A DNA stretch of 64,000 nt, taken from contig CADACQ010000003.1 in the NCBI GenBank assembly GCA_902786465.1, positions 62,001 to 126,000 of the forward strand, written 5' to 3'. Below, piece by piece: positions 1-9,666 of the stretch. A program made the translations under genes and the position numbers. The notes under the pieces were generated by a model. It worked only from the letters and a program-made list of their open reading frames with translations. It was not told where the DNA came from and did no database searches. The DNA is from an uncultured Eubacteriales bacterium (GTDB lineage Bacteria; Bacillota; Clostridia; Christensenellales; CAG-138). Positions within the stretch are counted from its first letter, which is position 1. Each line of letters starts with the position of its first letter.

Positions 1-733
1 CGAATTTACGGATCGACGCCGCCTCGTAAAACGGATGGCGGTACAGATCGCTCCCTTTCGGCGCGGTGGTCTTGCTGTCTAAGATCGCTTTCGGCTCGCC
101 CTTGACTGTCAGCATATCGTCCTCCAACTCTACGACGGCGCAGGAGAGAACGCTGGGTTTTGTCGCTTTGATCTCTTTCACTGAACGATTGCAGAGCTTG
201 GACAGCACGAACCGATACAGCGGCTGCAAAGTGCGATTCCGAAAATCCCGACCGAGTCCCCAGCCGTAATAAAGCCATATGCGCCCATTGTCGTTCAGTA
301 TGGCGGGGTCGTTGGTCAGATATTTGAGCACCGGCGTTCCGTCCGCATAGCGGATATCGCCGAGATACGAAAACGGCCCTTCGGGGCAATCGGACACCGC
401 AACGCTCATCGGGCCGAACGGTGCAGTATTGGGACCTGCTGCAAAGTAATACAGATAATATCGTCCGTCATTGCCCTGCACGCAGTCGGGCGCATAAAAA
501 TCGACGAGTTTCCCGTCCCGGCTTCGCGGGTCCTGTTCCTTGCGGAAAGAAACGCCGTGACAAGTCCAGTCGGAAAGATCGTTCACCGGCGCCGACCAAA
601 CCGCATAATCTTCGGTGCAGAAGCGGGTGCTGTTTGCGGCGTCGTGGCTGCCGTACAGGTACACCCGATCACCGAACACATGGGGTTCGCCATCGGGAAT
701 GTATTCGGTTAAGGGCAGAAACGGATTCGGCAT
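1..733 (-). CDS. GH43-family glycosidase (3' end beyond window)
   Basis: Only the first 244 codons are in the window; the reading frame runs off the left edge with no stop. The start is the ATG at 731-733, preceded by AAGGAG on the minus strand, 9 bp after the stop of the GH39 gene. The protein opens with the GH43 five-bladed-propeller signature IPDGEPHVF (Asp14, the likely general base) and has a second acidic motif, APDCVQG (Asp83, the usual pKa modulator), then RYYLYYFA. The third catalytic residue, the Glu acid, is not identified. GH43 enzymes are mostly arabinofuranosidases or beta-xylosidases. Its place as last visible gene of a GH2-GH3-GH39 operon suggests a role in trimming plant hemicellulose oligosaccharides. 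No signal peptide, so probably cytoplasmic. The exact substrate cannot be read from sequence. Confidence 0.85.
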   Translation of the reverse strand, partial: MPNPFLPLTEYIPDGEPHVFGDRVYLYGSHDAANSTRFCTEDYAVWSAPVNDLSDWTCHGVSFRKEQDPRSRDGKLVDFYAPDCVQGNDGRYYLYYFAAGPNTAPFGPMSVAVSDCPEGPFSYLGDIRYADGTPVLKYLTNDPAILNDNGRIWLYYGWGLGRDFRNRTLQPLYRFVLSKLCNRSVKEIKATKPSVLSCAVVELEDDMLTVKGEPKAILDSKTTAPKGSDLYRHPFYEAASIRKF

Positions 734-742
734 AGTCGCTCC

Positions 743-2284
743 TTACGCGTGCGCCGTAATCAGCGCAACATCGTTGGTTGAAAGAGACAGGCGGACGACG
801 GTTTTTCCGTTTTCGACTGCAAACGGCAGCGGTTCTTCCGTGAGCTTTGACCGTTCCTTGATCGAAACGACTTCGGCGCGGGTCAGATTGTCCGGCGATC
901 CCATCTCTTTCCAAAGACGCTTGGGGTTGCAATGGTCGTCGTCAATTCGCTGTACGGTCACATCCGATGCGGCAAAATCAAGGGACAGTTCTACTTCATG
1001 TCGCTTGTTTTCAAAATAATCTCCGCTCTGCGGCGTCAGAAGAATCTGAACGTTTTTCCCGTCCGTGAAAGCGCCGCAATCGACTTCACCCGATTTTGGC
1101 AGGGCCAGCCGGTTCGGGTATAGCAGGGACAGCAGCTTGAAGCCCCAAAAGTTTGGCTTGGGGATGCCGTCGTTGCTGACGACGCCGAAGGAACCTACAA
1201 ACGGACGCGGCAGCATGAACTGTTCCTCAAAGAGATCGGAGCAGCACCAGAACATATAGGCGGCAAGCGTATTGTCAAGGTCGAGACAAGATTTAACTGC
1301 AAACGCCGCGGAATACTTCTCGTCATGCACCGGCGAACCGAACACCGCCATAGAGTTCCATTCGGTGATCAGAAGCGGACGCGAACCGACCTTTGCTTTG
1401 GCTTCCCGATCCATTTTAGCAAGCGCGCCTTTGTCCCAACGCTTCGCGTCCTGTGGCAGAAAGAACATATCTGTCATCGTTTCGGACAGTTTCCGATGCT
1501 CTTTCACTGCCCGCTGCGACGCAGAGAACATATGCTTGATGTTATTGAAATTGATGATATTGCCGAATGCGTCGCCTGGATAATGGTGTGTGGAAACAAA
1601 GTCGCAGGGAACACTGTTCTGCTCGCAATAGGTCAGAAACTCCGGCAGCCACTTGCACGCGCTGGTGGACGGACCGCCCACGCGGATCAACGGATCGACC
1701 TCCTTGACCGCCCTTGCGGTGGCTTCATACAGTTGAAAATAGTCCTTTTGCTTTCCGGCAAAGAAGCATCCGAGATCCGGCTCGTTCCAGACCTCGAAAT
1801 ACCACTGCTCCACTTCTTCTTTTCCGTAGCGGTCGATCAAAAAACGGACGAAGCGTTTGATATAGTCCGACCATGCGGAAAGCGACTTTGGCATGGTGAT
1901 GTTCGGCGCGTAGCGAAGACCGAGCTTTTTGCCGCTTGCGAGCGCGGACGGCATAAACGACAGTTCCACGAACGGGCGCACACCGACGGAAAGCAGATTA
2001 TCATAGATGTGCCCGACTTGCCGGAAGTTGATCTCCTCGATCTTTTGATTGCCGGGTACGCTCTTGAACATTTTGCAATCACTCATCCGCTGATAAGTCA
2101 GCATATCGTCGTCCAACACACCGTGACAGCGGATACGTTTGATCCCCAATTCATCATGCACGAGCTTGATGTGTTCCAGAACATCCGTTCGATGCAGCAA
2201 ATAGGCATGGCAGTTGCCCATACCCTCCTGCCACGAAAAATCGGTTGGCGTTGTTTGCGCGTTTCGGTTGATGTTAATGCTCAT
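743..2284 (-). CDS. GH39 beta-xylosidase-like glycosidase
   Basis: A 513-residue retaining glycosidase with GH39 architecture: a TIM barrel followed by a C-terminal beta-sandwich. The acid/base Glu is in the WNEPD motif (Glu168), and the nucleophile Glu is in TEWN (Glu308). Other family-like stretches are VGGPSTS and FVSTHHYPGD. Length matches bacterial XynB-type beta-xylosidases (about 500 residues). No signal peptide, so it probably acts on imported oligosaccharides. It lies 12 bp downstream of the GH3 gene and 9 bp upstream of the GH43 gene, so it is co-transcribed. Xylosidase activity is the commonest GH39 function in Firmicutes; other activities in the family are possible. Confidence 0.88.
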   Translation of the reverse strand: MSININRNAQTTPTDFSWQEGMGNCHAYLLHRTDVLEHIKLVHDELGIKRIRCHGVLDDDMLTYQRMSDCKMFKSVPGNQKIEEINFRQVGHIYDNLLSVGVRPFVELSFMPSALASGKKLGLRYAPNITMPKSLSAWSDYIKRFVRFLIDRYGKEEVEQWYFEVWNEPDLGCFFAGKQKDYFQLYEATARAVKEVDPLIRVGGPSTSACKWLPEFLTYCEQNSVPCDFVSTHHYPGDAFGNIINFNNIKHMFSASQRAVKEHRKLSETMTDMFFLPQDAKRWDKGALAKMDREAKAKVGSRPLLITEWNSMAVFGSPVHDEKYSAAFAVKSCLDLDNTLAAYMFWCCSDLFEEQFMLPRPFVGSFGVVSNDGIPKPNFWGFKLLSLLYPNRLALPKSGEVDCGAFTDGKNVQILLTPQSGDYFENKRHEVELSLDFAASDVTVQRIDDDHCNPKRLWKEMGSPDNLTRAEVVSIKERSKLTEEPLPFAVENGKTVVRLSLSTNDVALITAHA

Positions 2285-2296
2285 TCGTTTCCTCTC

Positions 2297-4609
2297 TTAC
2301 TGAAAGTCCTTGCAGGTCTCGCTTGCAAAAATCATCTCAAGTACCCGCACGGCAGAACGGTTCAGCGCAGCGCGGTCGAGCTTTCCCGCTTTCAAGTCTT
2401 TGTACAGCGTTTTTGCAACTTCCTTTGTGCCGGGCATGATCAGATCGTTGCCCGCATGGATTGCTTCCGCATACGAGCATTGATCGGTTGCATTCCAGTC
2501 GCTCATGACAAGTCCCTTAAAGTTCCATTCGTCCCGCAGTACGTTGGTCAAGAGTTCTTCTGTGTTGCAGACATACTTTCCGTTGACGCGATTGTAGGAG
2601 GACATAACCGTCCACGGCTTGTCTTCCTTAATCGCGATTTCGAAACCGCGCAGATAGATTTCTCTCAAAGCCCGTTCGGAGACGTTTGCCGAGACACGCA
2701 TCCGGTTGTCTTCTTGATTGTTGCAGCAGAAGTGCTTGATGCTGACGCCGACGCCGCCCATGGACTGAACACCGCGGGTGACGGCGGCCGCCATCTTTCC
2801 GGAAACGATCGGGTCTTCGGAATAATACTCAAAGTTGCGCCCGCAAAGCGGATTCCGATGAATGTTCAGCCCCGGTGCAAGCCACACCGAAACGCCGATC
2901 TCTTTCATTTCGCGCCCGACTGACCTGCCCACTTCTTCCATGAGTTCTGTATCGAAGCTCTGTGCCAGCACCGTTTCGCTGGGCCATGCGGTCATGTAGC
3001 GATAAACGGGAGTTCCTTTTCCCATAAACCGCTTCAGAAAGCCCTCGGTGTTCTTCAGCCAACCCCAACGCCAATCCTCCGGAAGCCCATCCGGATAACC
3101 AGGTAGACCGCTCTTTTGGATCGCCACTTTCGGAACTACATTTAACCCAGCGGGGCCGTCGGACAGGACAATATTCGGAACGCCTTTTTTGAGCAGCGAT
3201 GTGCAAGTGCGCCCCGCCGCGCCCATGACCTGATTGTACGCCCGCAAAGGATAGCCGCCACCGGTGACCAGCAAACACTTTTCTCGATCAGTCAGGGAAG
3301 CAAGGAGCTTGCTTACATGCCCGCCGTGCATTTCTTCCTGCTTCACGCGCGTAATCGGATAAACTCTTTCTTCCGACAGAGAGAAATTGCGGCATGGCTC
3401 ATTTTCTAAATACAGTATATACGATCCCGCTTCCAAAAGAAAGGCGTGTTTTTCTTCATCGAAGATTGCAATCTGTTCCAAATCGAACGAAACGGTTATT
3501 GTTTCGTTTTCGCCGGGCGCAAGATTTCCGGTTTTCGCAAATGCAACAAGGCATCGCTTTTCGTGGTCAATCTTTCCGTCGGGCTTTTGCACAAACAGCA
3601 GCACCGTTTCCTGCCCTGCCATATTGCCGGTATTCTGTACGGTCACAACGGCGGCGCGATCCGATACATCGCTTACCTTCTTTGAAAAGGTCGTATAACT
3701 CAGACCATACCCGAACGGATACCGCGGACGGATGCCGTTTTTCTCAAACCAACGATAGCCGACATAGATGCCCTCGCGGTATTCCTCGTTTTCCAGATTG
3801 CCGTTGCGATGTCCGAATGTGTCCGCCGCAGGATAATCCTCATACCGTACCGCCCAAGTATCGGTCAATCGTCCGGAGGGACAGTCTTTTCCGGTCAAGA
3901 TATCGGCAAGTGCGTTTCCTCCCTCGGTTCCCGCCTGACCATAGAACAGCACGGCGTCGATCCGCGTCTCATCCAGGATCGACAGGTCGATTACGCTGCC
4001 GCAGTTCAGTACCAGAATCAGCTTTTTATAATGGGCAGAAAGCTTTTTCAAACTCTCCTTTTCCACATCGGAGAATAGATAATCGCCTTTTTCCACGCGG
4101 CGATCATATCCTTCACCCGCCTGCCTGGATAGTACATAGATCGCGGTATCGGTTTCATCGGTCAGCTCGTCGCCTTGGATCGGCGCACAAGTCGGATACG
4201 GCATGGGCTGTTCGCCGATCTTGATAAACATCTGCATGGTGCGGATCGGGCCATAGCCGCGGATACTTTCCTCTACGCCTGCTTTCCATTCTGCGACGTC
4301 TGCCTTGTACTTTGCTTCAAAGCGATCCATCCAAAGCGTATTCGGGAACGTGAATCCTGCGTTTTGAAGCCCCTGTTCAATGGATACACTGTAACGCTCG
4401 TGCACATCGCCGCTGCCCGCTCCGCCCTTGACCGTCATGCGGCTGCCGGGCCCATACAGCGCGATCTTGCCGGGCTGTATCGGCAGAACGCCATCGTTTT
4501 TCAAAAGAACGATGCCCGCTGCCGCCGCTCTCCTTGCCAAAGCGCGATGCTCTTTTTCCCGTTGGGATTCCTCTGGCGACATCGCCCCGAAAAACTGAAA
4601 GCGTTTCAT
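2297..4609 (-). CDS. GH3 beta-glycosidase with swapped domain order
   Basis: A 770-residue GH3 enzyme whose usual two domains are in reverse order. The (alpha/beta)6 C-domain comes first (AGIVLLKNDGVLPI near residues 31-44), followed by a fibronectin-like stretch (roughly 280-400). The catalytic TIM barrel is last, from about residue 440. The nucleophile is Asp704 in VMSDW. GRNFEYYSEDP and SIKHF match the GH3 substrate-binding loops. This inverted arrangement is known from some rumen beta-glucosidases, so it is unusual but not new. No signal peptide. The start overlaps the GH2 stop by 4 bp (ATGA), indicating translational coupling. Substrate may be beta-glucosides or beta-xylosides. Confidence 0.9.
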   Translation of the reverse strand: MKRFQFFGAMSPEESQREKEHRALARRAAAAGIVLLKNDGVLPIQPGKIALYGPGSRMTVKGGAGSGDVHERYSVSIEQGLQNAGFTFPNTLWMDRFEAKYKADVAEWKAGVEESIRGYGPIRTMQMFIKIGEQPMPYPTCAPIQGDELTDETDTAIYVLSRQAGEGYDRRVEKGDYLFSDVEKESLKKLSAHYKKLILVLNCGSVIDLSILDETRIDAVLFYGQAGTEGGNALADILTGKDCPSGRLTDTWAVRYEDYPAADTFGHRNGNLENEEYREGIYVGYRWFEKNGIRPRYPFGYGLSYTTFSKKVSDVSDRAAVVTVQNTGNMAGQETVLLFVQKPDGKIDHEKRCLVAFAKTGNLAPGENETITVSFDLEQIAIFDEEKHAFLLEAGSYILYLENEPCRNFSLSEERVYPITRVKQEEMHGGHVSKLLASLTDREKCLLVTGGGYPLRAYNQVMGAAGRTCTSLLKKGVPNIVLSDGPAGLNVVPKVAIQKSGLPGYPDGLPEDWRWGWLKNTEGFLKRFMGKGTPVYRYMTAWPSETVLAQSFDTELMEEVGRSVGREMKEIGVSVWLAPGLNIHRNPLCGRNFEYYSEDPIVSGKMAAAVTRGVQSMGGVGVSIKHFCCNNQEDNRMRVSANVSERALREIYLRGFEIAIKEDKPWTVMSSYNRVNGKYVCNTEELLTNVLRDEWNFKGLVMSDWNATDQCSYAEAIHAGNDLIMPGTKEVAKTLYKDLKAGKLDRAALNRSAVRVLEMIFASETCKDFQ

Positions 4610-6918
4610 GCCTGTACCTCCACTGTCGCTGTTGCCGAAGGATAGCCCTTACTGTCTGCTTTGATTGTGATGGTGCCTTCCTTGTTTGCACGGAACACGG
4701 CAAGCGCACGTCCTCGATAGGTATTATGGTTGGGCATGTCGAACACCTCATCTGTTTTCGTCAGCGCGCTGCCGAAGCCCAAAAGCTCTGCGTTATCCGC
4801 CGCAATCTCTGCGCGCTGCTCGATATACGGCTTCAGCACGCCGTTTTGATCGGTGAACTCGATCGGCACATAGAACACCTCGCCGGGCCGGACGAGCATC
4901 TTTTCCGGCTTGACCGAAAGAATCGTTTCCGTGCCACCTGTTTTCAGCTCGCTTACTGAAAGAACTGTGCCTTGCTCGTCCAACGCCTCCGCACGAAGCG
5001 TTCCTGGCGCGTACTTTGTATGAAAGATCGCTTTGTATGCTTTGATCGGTTTTATCCCGATCTCTTTACCGTTCAGCGTCAACCGCACTTCAGTGGCATT
5101 TGCGTACACCTCGACCGTTGCCTTTGTACCCTCAAAGCCATGCCAAGTCCAACTGTCCAAAGCGTTGGTAAATTGCCATGCGCCCGTGACAGGCGTTTCC
5201 TTCGCGTGATTGAGCGGACGAACGCCGATATACGGCGTTTTGCGAAATCCCCAAACAATCTGCATAAATGCCATTTGTGCAAGCGGGAGCCCGGTTATGT
5301 CAATCATGCCCTGCCCCGAAAGCAACGGCAGTCCAGGATAGGACGGATAATACCAACCCATGCAGGTCTCGCCGAGATAATCCCATGCAGCCCAAACGAA
5401 ATCGCCGACGAGCTGAGGGTATTTCTGTACACGTGCCCAATTATAAGGCAGATCGCCGCTCATGGTTTCCGTGCCGAGCATCAGGCGATCCGGATATTTG
5501 TGTGTGTCAATATCGTAACGTGAGGAAGCGTAATTCAGACCGACAACATCGAGCATCGGTGCGATTTCGCGAACGACGGTTTCCGCTGTCCTGCCCTTGC
5601 TCATAAAGAACATCAACCCGCCAAGCTTTTCTGTCCAGTAATTGAAGAACGCGGAGCCTGTGCGCTTCTCCCGAAAACTCCCGTTTTCCGGAAGCGGTTC
5701 GGGCTTATATTCGCCCTTGTCTTTATAGATACCGATTCCCCGGCTTGCATAAACGTCCAGCAGCACATTAATGCCCGCTGTCACCGGACGGGTATTGTCC
5801 AACGAATGCACATAATCGCGCATCCGACCGCAAAGCTCGGTTCCTTCTTGTTCGGCGGTTTCCGTAACTTCGTTACCGACGGAATACAGAATCACACACG
5901 GATGATTGTACGCCGATTCCACCATAGATTGCAAGTCGTTCTGCCAATCCGAACGGAACCAACGCGCATAGTCGTGGTAGGTTTTCGGCGTGTACCAGCC
6001 GTCGAACGCTTCGTCGATCACATACATACCCAACTCGTCGCAGGCGTCCAGCAGGATTTGCGACGCGGGATTATGAGAAACACGGATGGCGTTGAAGCCG
6101 TTTTCTTTCAGGATGCGGATGCGGCGAAGCTCGCTCTCCCGATATTCGCACGCGCCCAACACGCCGTGATCGTGGTGGATGCAGCCGCCGCGCAGCTTTA
6201 CCGTCTCGCCGTTCACGACAAGACCGTTTTTCGCGTTCCATTTCAGTTCCCGAATGCCGAAGCGCATACGGTGCTCATCCGTGGCGGTCTTTGCCGCGCA
6301 GGTATACAAGTGCGGCGTTTCGGCGCTCCAGAGCTTCGCGTTTGGAACGGTCAATTCACCCGGCTTGCCCGATACGACAAGCGTTTCGCCGTCATAAATC
6401 TCAACCATCTCCGCATCAGTATCGACCGCAATCACGGCGGGATCAATGGAAACGGTGCGAATGTGCAGCTTTTTGATATAGTCTCTGTCCCGAATCAGCA
6501 GCGTCACCGGGCGATAGATGCCGCTGCCGGTGTACCAACGGCAGTTGGGCTGCAGGGAATTATCCACGCGCACCGTGACCGTGTTCTCCCCTGCCTGTAC
6601 GAAATCCGAACTGTCCGCATCGAACGCGGTGAACCCGTAGCGATGACGGCAAACGGCACTTCCGTTCACCGAAACGGTACAGTCCCGATACACGCCCTCG
6701 AAGTGCAGCACGAAGGATTTCCCCACGTCCGCCGCATCCAGGTCAAACCGCTTCTCATAGACGTACACGCCGCCGGGGAAATAGCCGTTGTTCGTCCCGC
6801 CGCGGGCGTCGGGCCGCCTGGGTTCTATCAGCATCGCGTCGTGCGGCAGCCTGATGGGGACCGCTTTTTGCTCCCCTTCCCGCCGGAAGGTCCAGTTGTC
6901 GTTGAAATCCAGGATCAT
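4606..6918 (-). CDS. GH2 beta-galactosidase/glucuronidase-type enzyme
   Basis: A 770-residue GH2 glycosidase. The N-terminal sugar-binding sandwich (about 1-145) contains the hallmark TGSGIYRPV. A central Ig-like domain follows, then a TIM barrel (about 235-600) with LRGGCIHHDHG, NAIRVSHNP and the acid/base Glu350 in SVGNE. Glu484 in GTETM is the probable nucleophile. The last 170 residues form extra beta-domains seen in long GH2 enzymes. It overlaps the transporter stop and the GH3 start by 4 bp each. No signal peptide, so cytoplasmic hydrolysis of an imported glycoside is likely. Galactosidase, glucuronidase, mannosidase and arabinosidase activities all occur in GH2, so the exact specificity is open. 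Confidence 0.9.
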   Translation of the reverse strand: MILDFNDNWTFRREGEQKAVPIRLPHDAMLIEPRRPDARGGTNNGYFPGGVYVYEKRFDLDAADVGKSFVLHFEGVYRDCTVSVNGSAVCRHRYGFTAFDADSSDFVQAGENTVTVRVDNSLQPNCRWYTGSGIYRPVTLLIRDRDYIKKLHIRTVSIDPAVIAVDTDAEMVEIYDGETLVVSGKPGELTVPNAKLWSAETPHLYTCAAKTATDEHRMRFGIRELKWNAKNGLVVNGETVKLRGGCIHHDHGVLGACEYRESELRRIRILKENGFNAIRVSHNPASQILLDACDELGMYVIDEAFDGWYTPKTYHDYARWFRSDWQNDLQSMVESAYNHPCVILYSVGNEVTETAEQEGTELCGRMRDYVHSLDNTRPVTAGINVLLDVYASRGIGIYKDKGEYKPEPLPENGSFREKRTGSAFFNYWTEKLGGLMFFMSKGRTAETVVREIAPMLDVVGLNYASSRYDIDTHKYPDRLMLGTETMSGDLPYNWARVQKYPQLVGDFVWAAWDYLGETCMGWYYPSYPGLPLLSGQGMIDITGLPLAQMAFMQIVWGFRKTPYIGVRPLNHAKETPVTGAWQFTNALDSWTWHGFEGTKATVEVYANATEVRLTLNGKEIGIKPIKAYKAIFHTKYAPGTLRAEALDEQGTVLSVSELKTGGTETILSVKPEKMLVRPGEVFYVPIEFTDQNGVLKPYIEQRAEIAADNAELLGFGSALTKTDEVFDMPNHNTYRGRALAVFRANKEGTITIKADSKGYPSATATVEVQA

Positions 6919-8639
6919 TTTGCCTTCCGCGCGGCCTTCTTCGCCGCTTTCTCCTCGGCCCTGCGCCGCTTTTCGGCTTCCGCTTCGAGATGCTTCCTGT
7001 TCTCGCTCTCAAAATCGAGGCCCCGCTTTGCACACCGTTCCTTCAGATCCGCGATCCGGTTTTCCTCATGCTCCTTTTCAAGCTTTTCTTTTTCCAAACG
7101 CTCCAACTCATCGGGTTCGATCCACTCCTCACCCTTGGCCAGCACCGCTTCTTTTTTGCGCCGCAGGAGCTCCGCGTTGATCTCCGGCAGCTTCTTTTCC
7201 ACGTCCACGAAGGGCAGCAGAATGACCACTGTCGCCGCAAGGATGATGTCGAAGAGATAGAACGCCAGCGTCATGAACCGCACCACTTCCTGAGACGGCA
7301 CGACGCCCTCCACGTCCACGAATCCCATCTTCAGGATCGTGGATTCGAAGCCGCCGGCAAAGGGCGCGTAGATCAGCCACTGGACGGCAACCACGATCGC
7401 CACGCCCAACAGGCCCTCCAGGCGGAAGCCGGACTTATACTCCACGCTGTCGAAGGCAAAGCACATGAGCGTGGCGAAAATGTAGGCGTTCGGGAGCCAG
7501 CCCAGGTTGCGCAGCACGCCGCCGACGACGGCCGGGATCAGCTGATCGGGGAAGATCCATCCAAGGACGCTGCCGATCAGCACCAGCGCATATCCGGCCA
7601 CCGTCAGATTTTTGATGCCCACCTTCTTGGCCAGCGGATAGATGAGGAACGCGCCGATGCCAAGCGGGAAGCCGGTGGCGATCTGATAAATCGTATACAT
7701 CATCGGTTTGTTGGCTCCGTCCAGTAAAAACTTAATATAGAAATACTGCACGTTGCCGCCCTTGAAATTATCCACAATCCCGCTGACGGTTGCGATTACC
7801 GTAAGAATGACCCAATATTTGTTCGTGAACAGCGCTTTCAACTGCGCCTTCAGCGGGATGTTGTTTTCGTTATCGACGCCGAATTCAGTTTCGATGTCCT
7901 CGGTGATGCGCTCGCGGGTGTAAAAGTATTCGAGCAGCAGCAGCGGAATCGCAACTATGGACAGAGAGATCATCAGGATCGGATAGCCGTTGATGTCCTT
8001 TTCAAGCCATATCGGAAGCGCGACCATGTTGATCAGCATACCGATGATGATGCCGGAGATCAGCGTCCATGTCAGCTTGCGAAAGAATTGTACCTGCGTC
8101 TTTTCTCCCGGATCGCGTGTCGTCAAAGAGCATATATTATCCCTAAACAGGTAGAAGAATGTGGAACCGACCGTATGATAGGAAATCAGCAGAAAGAAGA
8201 AATAATACCAATAGCTTTCGCCGAGCGTCGTACCGGGAAACAGAAAAATCGTGCAGCCGATAATAATCGAAATGAATCCGAAAATCAGATGCCAGGGGCG
8301 CATGCGTCCCTGCCGCGATTTCGTATGCTGCACCAGCCAGCCGTTCAGCAACCCGAAGAGCATAGCGAGAATTTTTGCGACGGTCATCACGACTTCGTAC
8401 TTTCCGCCCATCACGCGGATCATTTCTACATTCTGCGTGCCGTACATCGCACCGGTCTGTTGGGTAAAAAACTTTTCCACCAACGCCGCGATTGTATTAA
8501 CGACAAAAATCAAGCCGAGCGGCCCCAAAAGATGCCCGAATATCTTTTCCTTTTTGGAAACTGCCCTCGTCTTAATACGCGTATCCATAAAGGGCTTTTC
8601 AAACAGTCCTTTGCCGAGCAATCCGATCTCCTTTGCCAT
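6915..8639 (-). CDS. GPH-family sugar:cation symporter
   Basis: A 574-residue membrane protein with about 12 hydrophobic segments in the glycoside-pentoside-hexuronide symporter pattern (LGPLGLIFVVN, FRDNICSLTTRDPGE, YFYIKFLLDG). It should import the oligosaccharides cleaved by the downstream enzymes. A longer reading frame begins at 8660, but the ATG at 8637-8639 is preceded by AGGAGGCACAGT and is the better start. The last 80 residues are highly charged, rich in Lys, Glu and Arg, and probably a cytoplasmic coiled coil; such a tail is unusual for this family. It is the first gene of the operon and lies opposite the AraC regulator. Confidence 0.9.
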   Translation of the reverse strand: MAKEIGLLGKGLFEKPFMDTRIKTRAVSKKEKIFGHLLGPLGLIFVVNTIAALVEKFFTQQTGAMYGTQNVEMIRVMGGKYEVVMTVAKILAMLFGLLNGWLVQHTKSRQGRMRPWHLIFGFISIIIGCTIFLFPGTTLGESYWYYFFFLLISYHTVGSTFFYLFRDNICSLTTRDPGEKTQVQFFRKLTWTLISGIIIGMLINMVALPIWLEKDINGYPILMISLSIVAIPLLLLEYFYTRERITEDIETEFGVDNENNIPLKAQLKALFTNKYWVILTVIATVSGIVDNFKGGNVQYFYIKFLLDGANKPMMYTIYQIATGFPLGIGAFLIYPLAKKVGIKNLTVAGYALVLIGSVLGWIFPDQLIPAVVGGVLRNLGWLPNAYIFATLMCFAFDSVEYKSGFRLEGLLGVAIVVAVQWLIYAPFAGGFESTILKMGFVDVEGVVPSQEVVRFMTLAFYLFDIILAATVVILLPFVDVEKKLPEINAELLRRKKEAVLAKGEEWIEPDELERLEKEKLEKEHEENRIADLKERCAKRGLDFESENRKHLEAEAEKRRRAEEKAAKKAARKAK

Positions 8640-8683
8640 ACTGTGCCTCCTATTCTTCATGAACTCATTTTACAGTATTTTTC

Positions 8684-8712
8684 TTGCATTGTATTTTAAT
8701 ATCGGGTATTAT
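8684..8712 (+). promoter_or_regulatory. Promoter of the AraC regulator
   Basis: A -35 box TTGCAT at 8684-8689 and a -10 box TATTAT at 8707-8712 are 17 bp apart, with AGGAG and the start codon following. The 101-bp divergent gap is AT-rich and probably also carries the promoter of the symporter operon on the other strand. Confidence 0.65.
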
Positions 8713-8740
8713 ATTATAAATTTGGATAGGAGTTGCAAAA

Positions 8741-9526
8741 ATGGAAGACTTGATCAAAAGTTACGAAAAACGCGGCGCAAAGGCAAAGCAGAAAATCGCG
8801 CAGAGCCACGCAAAAAGCTCCTCGGAAGCAAAGGAAATCGGTACCTACCATGGAACCTATCAGTTTGAAAATCTGATGCTGAGTTATATCCGCGACGGCG
8901 AGGTGGAAAAGCTACGCATCTTCCTGGAGAAAACTGCGCAGAGCATGGATTTCCATATCGGAACGCTGGCTGCCGATCCCCTGCGTCAAGCGAAAAATAT
9001 GGTGATCGGACTTTCGGCCCTTGTGGGAAAGGTGGCGGGCATCGGCGGCGGTATGGATGTAGAGGACGCCTATCGTCTGATCGACCTCTATACGCAGGAA
9101 GTCGAACAATGCAGTTCGGTTGAAAGCGTATATTTGCAGCAGTTCAATATGGTGATGGACTTTACCGAACTAGTGCGGCAGGCGAAGCTGCCGGAAAACC
9201 TCTCTCGCGAGGTTTTTTCCGCCGTACAGTTTATCGCCGATCATGCGCATGAATCCGTAGGCATTGATGATGTAGCACATCACGTCGGCATGAGCCGATC
9301 TGCACTTACTCGCCGGTTCAAAGCAGAAACCGGCAAGACCGTCAACGAACACATTATCGAAACCAAAATCCGCGACGCCAAGCGTCTTCTGCGATATTCC
9401 GACATGTCATACGGTGAGATCGCCGCAACGCTCGCTTTTTCCAGTCAAGCATACTTTCAAACCGTTTTCAAGCGTGAGACCGGTCTTACTCCCGGCGAAT
9501 ATCAAAACCTCCACAGCAAAGAATAG
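8741..9526 (+). CDS. AraC-family transcriptional regulator
   Basis: A 261-residue regulator with two helix-turn-helix motifs in its last 95 residues (SVGIDDVAHHVGMSRSALTR and the second at MSYGEIAATLAFSSQAYFQT). The AraC signature FKRETGLTPGEYQ is at the C-terminus. The N-terminal 160 residues are helical and charged with no cupin, as in many clostridial AraC proteins with a short sensing domain. It is divergent from the GPH/GH operon, which it most likely controls in response to an imported sugar. AGGAG precedes the start codon. Confidence 0.9.
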   Translation: MEDLIKSYEKRGAKAKQKIAQSHAKSSSEAKEIGTYHGTYQFENLMLSYIRDGEVEKLRIFLEKTAQSMDFHIGTLAADPLRQAKNMVIGLSALVGKVAGIGGGMDVEDAYRLIDLYTQEVEQCSSVESVYLQQFNMVMDFTELVRQAKLPENLSREVFSAVQFIADHAHESVGIDDVAHHVGMSRSALTRRFKAETGKTVNEHIIETKIRDAKRLLRYSDMSYGEIAATLAFSSQAYFQTVFKRETGLTPGEYQNLHSKE

Positions 9527-9568
9527 CAATCGACAATCATGCTCTCCAGTATTATCACAGAAACAATC

Positions 9569-9600
9569 GCACTTCCCTTCCTAAGAGAAGCGGGAAGTGC
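9569..9600 (+). terminator. Hairpin after the AraC gene
   Basis: A perfect 9-bp inverted repeat, GCACTTCCC with GGGAAGTGC, is followed by TCTTCTGTGT, only weakly T-rich. It lies 43 bp after the AraC stop. A stronger terminator follows at 9641-9666. Confidence 0.5.
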
Positions 9601-9622
9601 TCTTCTGTGTAACGGACGAAAA

Positions 9623-9637
9623 TCTCCCCCGCAACCA
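9623..9637 (+). repeat. tRNA-3'-end-like relic, copy A
   Basis: TCTCCCCCGCAACCA matches the acceptor 3' end plus CCA of a clostridial initiator-Met-type tRNA, but no anticodon arm or 5' half is present upstream. Related copies occur at 25656, 29126 and 29346. Copies A and B also share the flanking terminator and its downstream CCTTTTCT. Confidence 0.55.
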
Positions 9638-9640
9638 CTA

Positions 9641-9666
9641 AAAAAGCCCCAATTCTGGGGCTTTTT
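9641..9666 (+). terminator. Bidirectional intrinsic terminator
   Basis: AAAAAGCCCC and GGGGCTTTTT pair perfectly around a 6-nt loop, with CCTTTTCT following. The A-run upstream lets it act on both strands. A near-copy lies at 25671-25697. Confidence 0.85.

Noticed and set aside
2297-4609. Reversed domain order of the GH3 enzyme as a new architecture
   Set aside because: The same swapped order is known from characterised rumen beta-glucosidases.
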